From assembly GCF_051622035.1 (NCBI RefSeq), contig NC_135359.1, positions 15,499,501 to 15,563,500 of the forward strand: a DNA stretch of 64,000 nucleotides, written 5' to 3'. The position numbers were made by a program, and so were the translations under genes. The first letter of the stretch is position 1. The number at the start of each line of letters is the position of its first letter. The notes beneath the pieces are model-generated. The model did not search any database. It saw nothing but the letters and a program-made list of their open reading frames with translations, and was not told the DNA's origin. Source of the stretch: Arctopsyche grandis. Taxonomy: Eukaryota; Arthropoda; Insecta; Trichoptera; Hydropsychidae. Below are positions 12,535-25,190 of the stretch, one piece after another.

Positions 12535-13075
12535 ATATATGTACATATGTACGTACATAAGTAACTTGGTGACATTGTATGACAATCACAATAATCTTGG
12601 TGACAATCACAATAATCGACTGAAACAATATGATGTTATCAACATTATATCAACTGATAATAAATATAACATAATATTTCTCAATTTAGTTTGAATGATA
12701 AAAGCCATGTTCACCTTTCAAGCACTTGCATTCGCCAAATGTTCTCAAATAATTCTCTAAACATATGTATGTACATACGCTTTAGATAATAAAATGATAT
12801 ACACACAGTAGATAATAAAACCATATTTTAGAACTTTTAATATCAATAATCCTGTATATATTTTGACTGTATTGTATCATAATTTAAAAAAAAAATTATG
12901 ATAAATTTTTAAGTTTTAAGGACTTAATATATTATTTAAATAAATAGAAATTGTTAATATTATATTTAGCTTTTAATTTTATTTTATTCTTCAAAATCAC
13001 AATCAGAGTTTTTTTTTTTGAAAATTTAATTTTGTTCAATTAATTTTGTATCCGTGTTGAGAAATTACCTTAAAG
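12535..13075. other. Intergenic, no gene seen
   Basis: Very AT-rich DNA with CAATAATC repeats near 12587-12616. No gene or element recognised. Confidence 0.55.
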
Positions 13076-13235
13076 CAGTTTTTTTTTAAAAAAAAAGGTG
13101 CCGGAACTCACTTCTTGTCAATTTTTTTTATTATAAACAATTATATTATATAGAATATTCGTTTGAAGCATAAAAATTCCGAGAAAAAAGGCGCCGGAAC
13201 GCCGTTCCACCGCGTTACATGGGAAAAAAGCCCTG
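13076..13235 (-). mobile_element. hAT MITE with near-perfect 8-bp duplication
   Basis: The 160-bp element's right end, read on the minus strand, is CAGGGCTTTTTTCCC followed by GGAACGGCGTTCCGGCGCC. The left end is CAG plus a T run with GGTGCCGGAACTC. Flanks are CCTTAAAG (13068-13075) and CCTTTAAG (13236-13243), an 8-bp duplication with one mismatch, as expected for hAT. It lies about 440 bp upstream of the SCPx start codon. Confidence 0.75.
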
Positions 13236-13675
13236 CCTTTAAGTAATATTCATTCTGAATGTAATTATAATTTTTAATTCAAAATTAAGTTTAAAAAAGA
13301 ATCAAATCTAGATTTAAACTTTTTCTATTTTTTACCCCTCATTAATTCAGTTCTAATTATTTTAATCTATTATAAATATAAATAAGTTTTAAGTATTAAC
13401 TACAAGCCATTTTGATTATAATTGACACACACTTTTTTCGAAATTATGATAAATCTCCTGAATTTTACCAAAGGTTTTTCAAACAATTAATTGTATTATT
13501 TTGCATAAATATATATTTTTTGTATTTCGGATTAGCGAGTGCATAGGTTACAAATAATTGAGTTGGTAGCACTGGCTCATTGACAGGTGTCAAAGTCCAC
13601 TCTCGAACAAAGTAACGGTACAATCATTAGCGGTAGTCACAGTTGAGCAATAGTGAAGGTAACACCACCGGCAAA

Positions 13676-15907
13676 ATGAGTGGCAGCAAGGCAAGAGTTT
13701 TCGTAATCGGGGTGGGAATGACGAAATTCGAGAAACCAGGATCTCGAGACTGGGACTATCCTGATATGGGAGAAGAAGCTGCCAGAGCAGCTTTAGCTGA
13801 TGCGTCATTGTCATACTCTTCCGTACAACAAGCTACTGTTGGTTACGTCTATGGAGACTCCACCTGTGGACAAAGATGCCTGTACCAGCTCGGTATGACT
13901 GCCATTCCTGTGTTCAATGTCAACAACAACTGCTCCACTGGAGCCTCTGCCCTATTCCTAGCTAAACAGATTATACAGTCCGGCAACGCTGACTGCGTAC
14001 TTGCCCTCGGATTCGAGAAAATGGAAAAAGGCTCACTTTCATCCAAATTCATGGACCGCACCAATCCCCTCGACAAGCACGTCGAGAAGATGATCGATAA
14101 CGCCGGCATAGACGGCTCTCCCATAGCCGCCCAACTCTTCGGCAATGCCGGCAAAGAGCATATGAAGCAATACGGTACTACTGAAGCCCACTTCGCCAAA
14201 ATCGCCCAAAAGAATCACAAACATTCCGCCAACAACCCCAAATCCCAATTCAGAGACGTCTACACCTTGGAACAAATCTTAAAGTCTCCACGAGTCTTTG
14301 GCCCACTTACAAAATTACAATGCTGTCCAACTAGCGAAGGTGCCGCTGCCGCTATTGTAGTAAGCGAAGCATTCGTACTTAAACACGGATTACAATCCCG
14401 CGCCGTTGAAATAATGGGAATGGAAATGGCAACAGATCCCGCTTCGTCTCTTTCAGACAGCTCTATCAAAGTAGTAGGATCCGATATGACAGCTTTGGCT
14501 ACGAGGCGTCTCCTTCAAAACACCGGAATTACCATTGATCAAGTGAACGTGATCGAATTGCATGATTGCTTCTCCGCAAACGAACTCATTACATACGAAG
14601 CTTTGGGATTGTGTCCAGAAGGACAAGCTGGCAAATTCATCGATGCGGGTGACAATACGTACGGAGGTAAATTCGTTGTAAATCCTAGCGGTGGTCTCAT
14701 TTCTAAGGGTCACCCACTCGGTGCTACTGGATTGGCTCAATGTGCCGAGTTGGTTTGGCAAGTGAGGGGCGAAGCTGGACCCAGACAGGTTAATTAATCA
14801 AAACATTCTATTTGTATTCATAAATTCATAAATTTATAAATTCAAATCGCCATTATGAAAATTAATACAAAATACATTCGACATATGTACATATTCTCAA
14901 TTCTACTACTACTAAATAATTTGCTCATTTTGCATTTAATAAACATTGAATGACTCAATATAAACGAACAATAAACAGTTTAATCTGACATACATACTGT
15001 ACAAAAAAATTGGAATTATCTTGGTTTGAAACTATTTTTGAACCATAAGACATAAGACACTTGATAACCAAAATATAAAAAATATAATACAAAAAATATT
15101 TATATTAAAACTGCAAAAAACAATTAACGTAGGAATGTTTTTCATTACATCAATCAAATTTTATCTTTCAATCTTATTTTCATTATTAAAAGAAGATTAA
15201 ATCGTTTTTATATCTACTTAAATTCACTTTTTGTTCAATATTTTCAGATAATTATTTGCAAGATAATAAGATGAGAACAAAAACTTAATTTCAATCCTAA
15301 ATACACTTTGAAGTTTGATCTTGTGCCTTATCATGACTTTTTAAAATATGTTTTATATTACACGAGTATGAATTTTTTTGAATCTAAGATACTATTGTAT
15401 TTTTTTCAGGTACCGGGGGCTCGTATTGGACTGCAACACAATTTGGGATTGGGAGGAGCAGTTGTGGTGGCCCTTTACAAAATGGGATTCCCAGCAGTTG
15501 CACGTAACAAACTATCGACTTCATCAACGGAAGGCTTCAAAGTTCATAAATATATGATAGTCCTAGAACAAGTAATGCAAGAAGATCAAGAGAATCTAAT
15601 AGAGAAAGTAAGAGGTATATATGGATTCAGAGTAAGGAATGGACCCGGAGGTGCCGAAGCCTACTGGGTAATAAACGCTAAAACTGGAAAAGGCAGTATC
15701 AAAATAAACGGAACTGAAAAGCCCGAAGTCACATTTACAGTAAATGATGACGACGTCGTTGAATTAATCTCTGGAAAATTGAACCCACAGAAAGCATTCT
15801 TCCAGGGTAAAATTAAAGTCCAAGGTAACATGGGTTTGGCATTGAAATTGACTGAACTGTTAAATATTGCCGGACATAGAATAGCTGAAATACGTTCCAA
15901 ACTATAA
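13676..15907 (+). CDS. ScpX: Sterol carrier protein X (3-ketoacyl-CoA thiolase fused to SCP2)
   Basis: Exons 13676-14788 and 15410-15907 flank a 621-bp phase-0 intron (donor GTTAAT, acceptor TTTTTTCAG), giving 536 residues, the normal SCPx length. Residues 1-400 are thiolase-like: nucleophile Cys86 in [16 protein letters not shown] around His296, and KGHPLGATG around His346. Residues about 408-536 are the SCP2 sterol/lipid-binding domain. The C terminus is SKL, a type 1 peroxisomal targeting signal. SCPx enzymes thiolytically cleave branched-chain 3-oxoacyl-CoAs in peroxisomes, and in insects SCPx/SCP2 takes part in cholesterol uptake and traffic. I chose ATG 13676 (AAAATGAG) because only a TTG lies upstream in frame and the family begins just before VIGVGMTKF. 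Upstream non-coding exons cannot be excluded. An AATAAA follows 88 nt after the stop. It is convergent with the Snoo-like gene. Confidence 0.95.
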
Positions 15908-15994
15908 GCAAAAGTACACGTACCCAAGATAGGGTTGTTGGTTGAGTATATTAAAAAAGATTATAACTTTTATATATTTTTAAAAATATCATTT

Positions 15995-16000
15995 AATAAA
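15995..16000 (+). terminator. Poly(A) signal of the SCPx gene
   Basis: AATAAA lies 88 nt downstream of the SCPx stop codon. A second AATAAA near 16386 could give a longer 3' UTR. Confidence 0.55.
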
Positions 16001-18025
16001 AAGATATATCTTTAAACTTATGTATGTATTGTTAAAAAGTTTTATATTTATCGTTTAAGCAAATTTATAAAAATATGTAATTTAGAATGTAAGTAGGGGA
16101 TTGGTTTTTTCATATTTCACACATTGCAATATTAGAAGCTGAGATAAGCAAACCTTAAATTTCAGATAGATTCCAACTACTTATTAAATAGAATTTTTTC
16201 TATTGTATTAATACTCGTAGATCAAACACTGTTTTAAATGTTTTGAAATCAACAAATTCGGAACAAGTCATTACTGTATTCTCATTTTTGATTTACGGTG
16301 TCGGTTTGAAGATTCCTTAGACGTACATAAACGGATGATGGTATAGATTTGCACATGCATTGTGTATTTTATAATTATTTAAAAGAATAAAGATTATATC
16401 CATAAAAATATTGCAGTTTTTTTTTTTGGTATATTCCGTTGAATCGGGAATCAAAATAAAACACAAAATTAAAGGCATTATGTTGGCATGTATTATATAA
16501 TAACATATGGATGGGTAGTTTCTTGTAAAACTGGTTATTGAATAAAAATTACTTGTTCAAAATTATGTATTGCATAAATACATTAATCATCTGATATAAT
16601 AAACCTAAGGTATAATTTATGACAGTATTATATATATTTGTATATATATATATGTATTTATAACATTTTTACATTTTGAATGCAATAATTACAGATAAAC
16701 ACACTCACACCTTGAGATCACATGAGTACTTTTTAACAGCCTACTAGTGGGTTTGGGCACTATATTCAACACCATAACAAAAATTCGGCATAGCCATCAC
16801 AAAACTTAAGAGCATCATATAGGGAAAAATATATTAGATTTTTATGCTTTAGCAAATATTTTCTTGAATATCAATGTAATAATAATGAAAGTTCTAAATA
16901 TTTACATAAATACAAATTACTTCAGTAATGGAAGACTGACAAAATGAATAAGAGCAAAATAAAAATAAATATTAGATCTATGTATGTATGTGTAATATAT
17001 TGAAAGAAGATTTCATGATAAATTAATATATAGGTAGGTAGATTATAGAAACAATTTGGCTTTAATATACATATGTATGTATGTAGATACATTGAAATTG
17101 AAAGTGAGTTGAAAAATGACCTGCCTTTGACCAATACGAAGCTATGTTCGCCCTTGACCCCCACTACTGCTACTGCATACACTCTTCCTTAAATATAAAA
17201 CTATATTTATAGAAAACTTATTGTTAAGTCTACTGTTAATTGTATTACACCAATGTTACCCAATGCTGCTGAAAGTTACAGCACCCTTAATTTTTGTACT
17301 TTCATATTGATTAAAATATTTTTTGAAAAATTATAAACAATTGATATAAATTTTTAACAAATAATCTGAGAAAAAATCAACAATTAACGTCACATATATA
17401 AATATATATGTATGTTTGTATATTATATATGTATATATATATAATTCTGTTAACAATTTCACCAAGTAAAAAATAATAAAATATGGATCTTAAAACATAG
17501 ACGTGATTATTAAAGACTTTTGTACATTGATTCAAATAGCATGACTACCAGGGATACTTTTTTTACAATAGTACATGAAATCACTCTAGTGATAACTATG
17601 TTTTTAACATAAGTACTATTTTTTGTGAGCAATAAATAACCTTTAGTGACTGTATTATTGGCAGAAAACACTCACATAACCTTGTGGAATACTCACTAAC
17701 AATTTTATTGCATAGCTATCCACAGTAATAATAATTGTAATATCGAAAATGCTTGGCTGATTTTGTAATGATTTACTAATATAATATCATTAAGGCTTAT
17801 TTATATTATAAATAATTTTACAAAGTTTATGAATAGTCTTCTTTCCTCTACATACAATTAGGTGGGTTTTGATATTCCTAATAATAAAGGAATATGATTA
17901 AAAATCACTTTCAAATGTAAGTAATCCGAGCATTAATAAAAATGAGGATGAATGTTGTTACAACTGGCCAGATTAATTACATTAACACAGCCTAATTCGT
18001 GTTCTTACATTACACAGTAATTTCG
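16001..18025. other. Spacer between convergent genes
   Basis: About 2 kb of AT-rich DNA separate the stop codons of SCPx (+) and the Snoo-like gene (-). It must hold both 3' UTRs. TATATATGTATGTA microsatellites occur near 16630-16660, 17070-17090 and 17397-17440. The small open frame 16922-17182 (-) has no recognisable feature. Confidence 0.5.
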
Positions 18026-18031
18026 TTTATT
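18026..18031 (-). terminator. Poly(A) signal of the Snoo-like gene
   Basis: AATAAA on the minus strand lies about 40 nt after the stop codon. It is the nearest candidate; more distal ones are possible in this AT-rich DNA. Confidence 0.4.
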
Positions 18032-18071
18032 ACCTTTAAGACAATGCATTAACTCGCACTATTATTGACGG

Positions 18072-19103
18072 TCACTGACACTCCCATTTAATACTATCCG
18101 TGTCATCATTCTCACAACCCTGTTGAGACTCTAAAGGTATTTCACATTCATCTATTTGGTCAGAGTTTGTATTTTTAATGTCAACTACTGATATAGATTG
18201 AACCTGTTCTGACGATTCTTTATCTATCCTATCACTAGAAGAAGGTTCGCTTTCATTTAACACCTCTATTTGTCTTTCAACTGTATCAACAGGTAAACAA
18301 ATGTCTATTTTTTTATTTACAACACTTACATCTTGATTCGAAATCGATTTTTCCACTTTTATCTCTTCTTCACTAACTGACTGTTCGGACCTCGATGTCA
18401 ATGCTTGCTTTTCTTTTAATAACTCCATTTCTATATACAGTGTGGCTATTAATGCATCCTTCTCCTGAATCACCGCTGCTTGCTTTTCAATTAAACTATC
18501 TTTCTTTCTTAATTCTTCCAATAGCCTACTATTTTCCTTATGACTGTTAAATTCATCTTCTTTAATACTTTCCATTTGTTGAATTATTTTATTTTCTTTT
18601 ACGCGGTAAGATTTCCGGATATGAGGTTGGCTATCTTTTGCAGGAGAAGCATCCAAAGAGGGATCAACTAATAAATCCTTGACATCCTCTTCGTCAGTGT
18701 CAGTAGACAGTTCACAATCTGGCGGGGGTGCACTTGTGGGAACGTCTGGACCAGGAGGTGGAGAAGTAGACGAAGTTATTTCATCTGAACTAGGTGGCGT
18801 TGGTGGGTGCTGGGGCTTTAATGCAACGTTGGGTTGGAATGTTCTCTCAAACCTAGATGTATCTTTGAGATGTACAACTTTTTCAGGATGTTGCAATAAA
18901 GGTGGTTCCCGAGACAAAAACGGACGTTTATTAGGCCAAGGCCTAAATGCAGATAGGGCTCTATTATACTGATCATACAACGCTGCTGCTTGAAATTGAA
19001 TGTATGGTTCCATAGCATACACATATGTATAAAAATCTTCCATCTTAGGCTTCTTCAATGGCACATCCAATGGCTCTAATTTACAAACTGGATCTGTTAC
19101 AAC
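18072..19103 (-). CDS. Snoo: Ski/Sno-family corepressor, 3' coding exon (coiled coil)
   Basis: The acceptor (minus-strand TTGTTTTCAG) precedes GTTGTAACA at 19103 and reads VVTDPVCKLEPLDVP onward for 343 residues to TGA at 18072-18074. The phase-0 start matches the phase-0 donor at 36094, so the exon splices directly to the Ski/Sno/Dac exon, giving about 636 residues if no small exon is skipped. Order: a KKPKMEDFY/AFRPWPNKR segment, a Pro/Ser-rich acidic stretch, then a heptad-rich coiled coil (about residues 165-235 of this exon, ENKIIQQ to LLKEKQ). A C-terminal coiled coil is the known Ski/Sno dimerisation region. The frame extends upstream of 19103 only as intron. Linkage to the 5' exon is inferred from strand, phase, family architecture and absence of any other partner here. 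Confidence 0.85.
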   Translation of the reverse strand, partial: VVTDPVCKLEPLDVPLKKPKMEDFYTYVYAMEPYIQFQAAALYDQYNRALSAFRPWPNKRPFLSREPPLLQHPEKVVHLKDTSRFERTFQPNVALKPQHPPTPPSSDEITSSTSPPPGPDVPTSAPPPDCELSTDTDEEDVKDLLVDPSLDASPAKDSQPHIRKSYRVKENKIIQQMESIKEDEFNSHKENSRLLEELRKKDSLIEKQAAVIQEKDALIATLYIEMELLKEKQALTSRSEQSVSEEEIKVEKSISNQDVSVVNKKIDICLPVDTVERQIEVLNESEPSSSDRIDKESSEQVQSISVVDIKNTNSDQIDECEIPLESQQGCENDDTDSIKWECQ

Positions 19104-21788
19104 CTGAAAACAACAAAAAAACATTCGAATTAATAAAAAATACGATTGATCAAAACATTTCATATCTAAGAACATATTTATATTCCCATACATCAGATAA
19201 ATAAAGCTTCACATTCATGATCTTATTTACTAATTAGATGAGACAAGTTAACGGAGACTTCCAGAATGAAAATGAAAAATTACAGGTTTTCCTTAATAGT
19301 AACTAAACAGAGGTAGTCTGAAAGGTGATAATCATACCACAACTGAACGTCAAATCGATTGCGTCACATATCTCATAAAATGGGTCAACAGGTCACACTG
19401 TCTATCTCGATGCACATATTCAATTAAAATAAATAACTAAATATAGCAACTATCGCGTGATGCTTTTAAGAAACGGGATATTATTCCTCAGAAAGAAAAC
19501 AATTGAAGTAAAAATTTGTTGTCAACTCAACGTATCATATCCTCACTTAAGAAAATGGACTGCATGAAAAGGATGACACGGTTAACGTATCCTTTTTCAC
19601 CGTACTCATTTGTAAAGATTGAGATACACACATTCACAACAAAGCAATATCATTGAGGTCAGATTACAAAACGATTTAATTTGATTCCACTTAGCTTCTC
19701 ATCAATGCATACTATTGATACATTTTACAAATACGTGTTGCATAACAAACTGATAAATATTAAGATAACCAACCCACTCCTTGTGTTTGTATTTATATTT
19801 CAAGACCTCAAATTTTTGTGAATAAAGAATTCCGCCTCGGGTTCGAAGAGCTAATCCTGCATATTTAAACAGCAAAATGCCATTAATCTGTGAATTTGTG
19901 ATAAATACATTCGACAAAAAACATGTAAATAAATACGTCTTTGCAAGATTTCATCTCCAATCATTGAAAATCAAACCTAATGAAGCTTGAATGTCAAAAA
20001 AATTCATTTGCTGATGCGAAGATTATAATTGCATAATTTTTTACATAAATAAATATGGGCAAATATTCTAAAACTTCATAAAATTAAATTTACTTCGAAC
20101 TATAAATTATTGACCTTGATAAAAATATACATAATAGCAGTTTCAGTTTCAACGGATGTGCTCAAGTCATTTTTATTTTCAAACACCTACACAAAGAATA
20201 GAATAATATGAAATACGATTCTATTTCAATACAATGTAAGTGTCAAAAGGCAGTATTTAGAAAGATAAATATCAAATGAGAAAACGTATTGTATTTACAA
20301 ACGTATTATAACTTTGAAATGTATGATTTATGCTTTAAACTAGATTGTTTACATTATAAAATGGATAACCTACAGTGTGTAATAACCCCTACATACTAGT
20401 CAATGTTACTATCGATCGCCAAAAGGCAAACCATGTGATTTACATACATTGAAACGTCATACTATTTTACTACATTCAAATAAGCATGTCACAAGTTCAA
20501 TTTCAAAGATACAATATACAAAGTTTTAAGCTTGACGAGTCGCAAACTTTGGCGAGTTAACACCATCGGGGTGAGCTAAGAGTAGTCAAAAGTAAAAACC
20601 AACTATTACAAATTGATATAGATAATATAAATAATATAATATTTACAATCATTTTATTGAGTTTGTAAAATCCTACAGAATATATACGCTCTGTATGTCG
20701 TTTATAGAGAAGTAACGATAAATTATAGAACTCAGGCATTGCATTATGCAGTCAGATAAATGAATAAGCAATATGGTAGAACGGAGACACATCTGAAAGA
20801 GCAATCGGAGACATATTATCAAAATGCAAATTAGAAAAAGAAAATCTGATGTGATTATTATTCAAGTGGTTCATGACGGAACACTATTATGTGCAGTATC
20901 GATTAAATTTGTACACTATGGCAAAAGCAATCCAACCCAGATAATATTATTTTGACTTCTTGATTATTTTGTTTATAAAGTAAAAATAAATTCATAAAAC
21001 TTGTGAACAAGCAATGGCACCAAAATAAGACAAGTACCGTAATAGCCCAAATATAACGTAACTTATATATTTGAAGTAGGATTGGAAGAAAAAATCAAAA
21101 AAACAAAACTTTTCCTCATCCCATAAAATTTTATCCTCATTTCCAATCTACATATTTACAGAGATTGAGGGAAATATTAAATTTATTAAAACCTTTTTCA
21201 ATACACATGTCAATAATCGTTTTTCAAACAGTCATGATCCATTCCCCTAAGACTGAAATTGTAGTTTCTTTTATCTTGTAGGTATCAGTGATGATTTCTT
21301 ACTGAGAATCAATTGTTTAACTCTTTTCGCAAATTGTCTTTTGAATGGTTTATTAATAATTATGTGGCAGGGAGAAACAGAAGTTAGTTTAGCTTTGCAC
21401 TAAACCTCAAATGTAACGTGAATGCTTTTTGCAGTGTTTTAATGTATAAACCGGGGCTATGGAATGGAAACCGGAGATGTAGTCATGGGCTTTTTAGCTG
21501 GAGTCAGAAATTTTTTGCTTTTAAATCGCATTGATTATTTTCATTAATAATGTATACTAATAATCAATTACTAACTATGATAGACCCAACAATATCTATG
21601 AATATACAGATCTGAGACATATTTCAATCTTTGTCATTTTCTCATGCAAGTCAAATTGAAGAGTTCTAATATTTGACAAATCTGCTACGCCAAATGCATC
21701 AATTTTGATATTTCATAAGTTTCACAGCCGTTTTAGGAAATTCATATTCTGAATACACTTTAACTAAATCTGCCACCGGGAATATTAG

Positions 21789-21960
21789 ATGCCCTCTTCC
21801 CCCAAAAGATCATCATCATTCACAGCCACTCACTCACTTTTTTCTGATTTCATCCATCCATCTTCCCTGTGGCCTTCCTTGTACCATTTTACATTCTCTC
21901 GGGTACCATTCGAGCACTTCTTTCGTCCATCCATCGTCCTTTTTTCTATTATTGCCATTT
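21789..21960 (-). mobile_element. RTE-type LINE 3' relic
   Basis: On the minus strand the translation contains a KEVLEWYPRE-like then GRPQGRWMDEI segment. This is the conserved C-terminal tail of RTE-type (craniofacial development protein 2-like) LINE polyproteins. It is a short 5'-truncated relic. TCATCATCATT on the plus strand corresponds to the (TGA)n-like 3' tail usual for RTE elements. Confidence 0.6.
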
Positions 21961-23232
21961 CAACTGCTTTACTCCACAATCACATCAACTACTATGTCAT
22001 ACTTCTAACATTGTTGTACCAGTGTTTTCAACTCATGTTTTGTGTATAATAAGTATATGTAATGATGGTATTTGGTATTTATGTATGTACAAAAGTTTGA
22101 TTATAGGTGTCACCTTGAGTAACCTGTAGTGGCAACTATGGTCGGGGTTAATATATAGTGGATAATTAAATAAAGAAATAAATACGTATGAACTTTTTTG
22201 CTGTCAATATTTTGTAAAAATATTGAAATACTGTATGTTTATTTTTTTAGTAAATAAATATTCCGTTTTTTATCTCTCCTCGTTATGCCAAGCATACAGT
22301 GTTCCATACTTCGTTTAGTGCACTGGACCTTATGCAGCATTCTAGTAAATAAAGGCGCAGACACACAGATAAGTACACGACACATACTTTTTTTTAGATA
22401 GTTAAACGCTAGCACGCCTGATCTATGCTATGGCACCCAGGCCAAAAATCCTTGTATTGACATCGATTTGTCAGTGATTCCCAAATTTGAAGAAATGTAC
22501 TAGAGAATTCCTCGCTGTGTGAGACATGATTTTTCACCACAGGAGGCCAAGAACAAGCCCGTGCCGTACGATTCAATAACCAATTTTCATTGTAATCATT
22601 CTCTCCTTTTCTTACTTCTTTGACACTTATATTTTAGAGTGTGCATCAGAATTTTGACAATATTTCGTAAAACTACTTTACATATATTCGTTCATTGTGT
22701 TATTTGAAGAATGCTAAAAAATATTTAAATTTAAATAAATAATAAAATTATGCGTGAGAATCTTTCACCGATTGAGTTGACAAAAGTATACTTCTAATAG
22801 CGAAAATATACTTTCACTGAAGAAAATACAGAATCACTGTAACAAGCAGAGCCGACGGGAGGGGAGGGGAGAGCCGGGGTAAAGTGCCAGGGCCCAGACT
22901 ACTCAGAAGCCCCGTGAAAGACCGATATTGATATTTTATATTATTCTATGTACATATAAATAAGCGTATTTATTTAATGCTAAATGTTTACTATTTTTCG
23001 ATTCACGCATTATTTGTGTCCGTGTGAAATCGCACCTGTGATATCATACTTTCTTATTCAATTATTTTAAAAACAGCAACTAACACAGATATTTTTTACT
23101 TTATCTATGTATGTACGTAGTAACAATAGATGAAGTTTCGATTCGAACTCGGAATCGATCACTGATCACGCTTTCATGATCTAGAAAAAATGTGTGTGCC
23201 TGTGTATTTTGGGGATTTTTTGTACATCGTTA

Positions 23233-23397
23233 GGGCCGGGCCGCACCGTGCAACCTTGTCAGCCGACTAGTTGCGCGACACGAAAAAATGTATGGAAATG
23301 TGTGCGACAAACAAGTTGACGGGTGTGTCATGTCCCGTCTACCTGCATGCATTGGTCTGGTCGCCCTCAATCAAGTCGCTCGCAAGTCGCAAGGCCC
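23233..23397 (-). mobile_element. Harbinger-like MITE, copy 2
   Basis: The 165-bp inverted copy of the element at 7951-8125 has the same internal blocks (GACACGAAAAAATGTATGG, GACAAACAAGTTGACGGGTG) in opposite orientation. It is flanked by a perfect TTA duplication (23230-23232 and 23398-23400). A small deletion has removed part of its right terminal repeat. Confidence 0.75.
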
Positions 23398-23646
23398 TTA
23401 GTCCTATAGAACTGAAACTTAGTATCGGTGACTGAAATTCTTATCGACACGGCGTAATTTTTTTTCGAATTTTTTCGAATTCTTCGAATAGTTCTAATAT
23501 ATTTTTTGCAAATTAAAAATATATTAAGATATTTTTTTTTAATTTATCATAGAGTCCGGGATTCTTCTCGGCGACTCTGGCAACGAGTATTCATAAAAAA
23601 TATGATTTAACACATTCAGCCCGGCGCATGATTTCATACAGCATAA

Positions 23647-24164
23647 GCCAGCAGTTTGGCTTAGTGATAGCGTATATATTTAGCATCACTGAGGTCATAG
23701 GTTCGAGTCCTCGCCACTGCTGGTTAGATTTGGGGGTTTTGTGACTCCAAATCGATCGTTTCTCTATCAGAGTTTGCCAATTTTATCTGATCATTGCTGA
23801 AACGGTTCCTGAAAATTGGTATTAAATCTAATCCTGTTGTCACAAAAATCTGCCTGTGTATAATTTGTATTAATTATACACAGTAATCTGAAATCTATAG
23901 ATATCTCTATCGACATCTCTATAATTTCGTATTTATTGTATGTATAAAAATTGTATACAAAAAAAAAAATCTAAAAATAATCCATAGATGTCACTATGAT
24001 TATTATTTCTGATTAATTGTTATATTCTATATATTCTGATTGTATATGTATGTATTACTGTATTTCTGATTGTTTATGTATTTCATTAACGTACACCCGT
24101 CGCATTGGAACAAATCTGTAATGGCGAGTGTGTATAGATTTGTGACAATAAAATAAAATAAAAT
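23647..24164 (+). mobile_element. tRNA-derived SINE, best-preserved head
   Basis: The head folds like a tRNA: CCAGCAGT (23648-23655) can pair with ACTGCTGG, with an A-box-like TGGCTTAGTGATAGCG and a perfect B box GGTTCGAGTCC. The body contains the family core (TGACTCCAAATCGATCG, CAGAGTTTGCCAATTTT, GAAACGGTTCC) and the copy ends in an (AAAAT)n tail. These internal boxes would be the RNA polymerase III promoter. Family members: 25523-25966 (+), 42553-42917 (+), 47186-47570 (-). The 3' half (from about 23843) differs from the other copies. Confidence 0.8.
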
Positions 24165-24659
24165 TTGCCCATGTGGCGGCACTGTCACGCGTATCGACAC
24201 GTGACGGCATTAAATCACTTTATATAATGAGTTGTCCCTAAATCTTTAGAATTTTATAGGAATTTTAGTGTTGGGTTGCTCAATGAAGTGGAACCGTAAA
24301 ATAATAGTATGCTATAACACTATCCGCGTGGCCATCGGTGGTACACGCCGGGTTGAACGTGTTAAATAAGCTCTGCAGTGCAGACATATTTTAAAATTAA
24401 CACAATAGAAAAAATATAAAACAAAAGAAAAAAACAAATTTAATTTTTCTTTTAAATCGGAATCAGATTGTGGTAAAACGTCCAAGCAGAGTCGTGTTAT
24501 TATTTTTTGTGACGACTCCACACCCCCGAATCGAAAACATTAAAACCAAACAAAACACACAACCAGCACACAGATGTCACTGAGCGTGGAAAAACAGTCG
24601 CACATGAAAATTTCCAGCGGAAAAACATACCAGACAGATCACACTGCGCAATTTCATCC

Positions 24660-25190
24660 CGACAACATTTAACCACGTCACACACACATACACACACGCA
24701 CGCACGCACGCACAGACAGAACATTTCGATGGAACCGCATTGTTATCATCTCGGACAGACTTTGGCAGATGCGAACGTGTGTGCGCATGCATATACACAA
24801 ACACACAAATACCCACATTTGTGTGTGTATGTTACGTAAACGACGACGGGCGCCATTCAGAGAGCCGCCACGACAACGCGAACGCGAATCGATAGCGACG
24901 CGCACACACACGCGCGACAACACACACGCGACAACACACTTCTCCATACCCACAATTTTGACAAACGACGACCGAGCAACACGCCATGCAATGCCACCGA
25001 GTAAACAAGAGGTAACACCCGACACCACGCACACATTAACTCGAATCTACGCGTGCATGCATGCATGTATGTATGTATGTATGCATGCACGTGCCAATTG
25101 GTCTGTGAATGTTTGTGTCACTTCTTTCACGGTCGCTTGCAACGTGGAGACAAGGCTGAATGTACGTACGTACGTACGTACCTTCGTACT
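24660..25190. repeat. CA/CG-rich low-complexity tract
   Basis: Contains (CA)n, (CGCA)n, CGCGACAACACA repeats, (ATGT/ATGC)n near 25060-25088 and (GTAC)n near 25161-25181. GC and CpG content is clearly above the surroundings. Overlapping open frames on both strands are rich in Cys/Val or Thr/His runs, as expected from simple repeats. It could be an intronic promoter region, but nothing visible proves that. Confidence 0.55.

Noticed and set aside
13643-13675. Upstream TTG start for SCPx
   Set aside because: Non-AUG; ATG 13676 has good context and matches where the thiolase fold begins.
15308-15409. In-frame extension upstream of SCPx exon 2 as an SCP2-only start
   Set aside because: The sequence is typical intron ending in a polypyrimidine tract and CAG; no promoter evidence, so not called.
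22848-22920. G-rich GAGCCGACGGGAGGGGAGGGG block
   Set aside because: Resembles a hAT-type end but no matching second end or duplication was found.
23136-23195. Possible tRNA gene on the minus strand
   Set aside because: AGTTCGAATCG resembles a B box but the flanking arms do not fold into a tRNA by eye.
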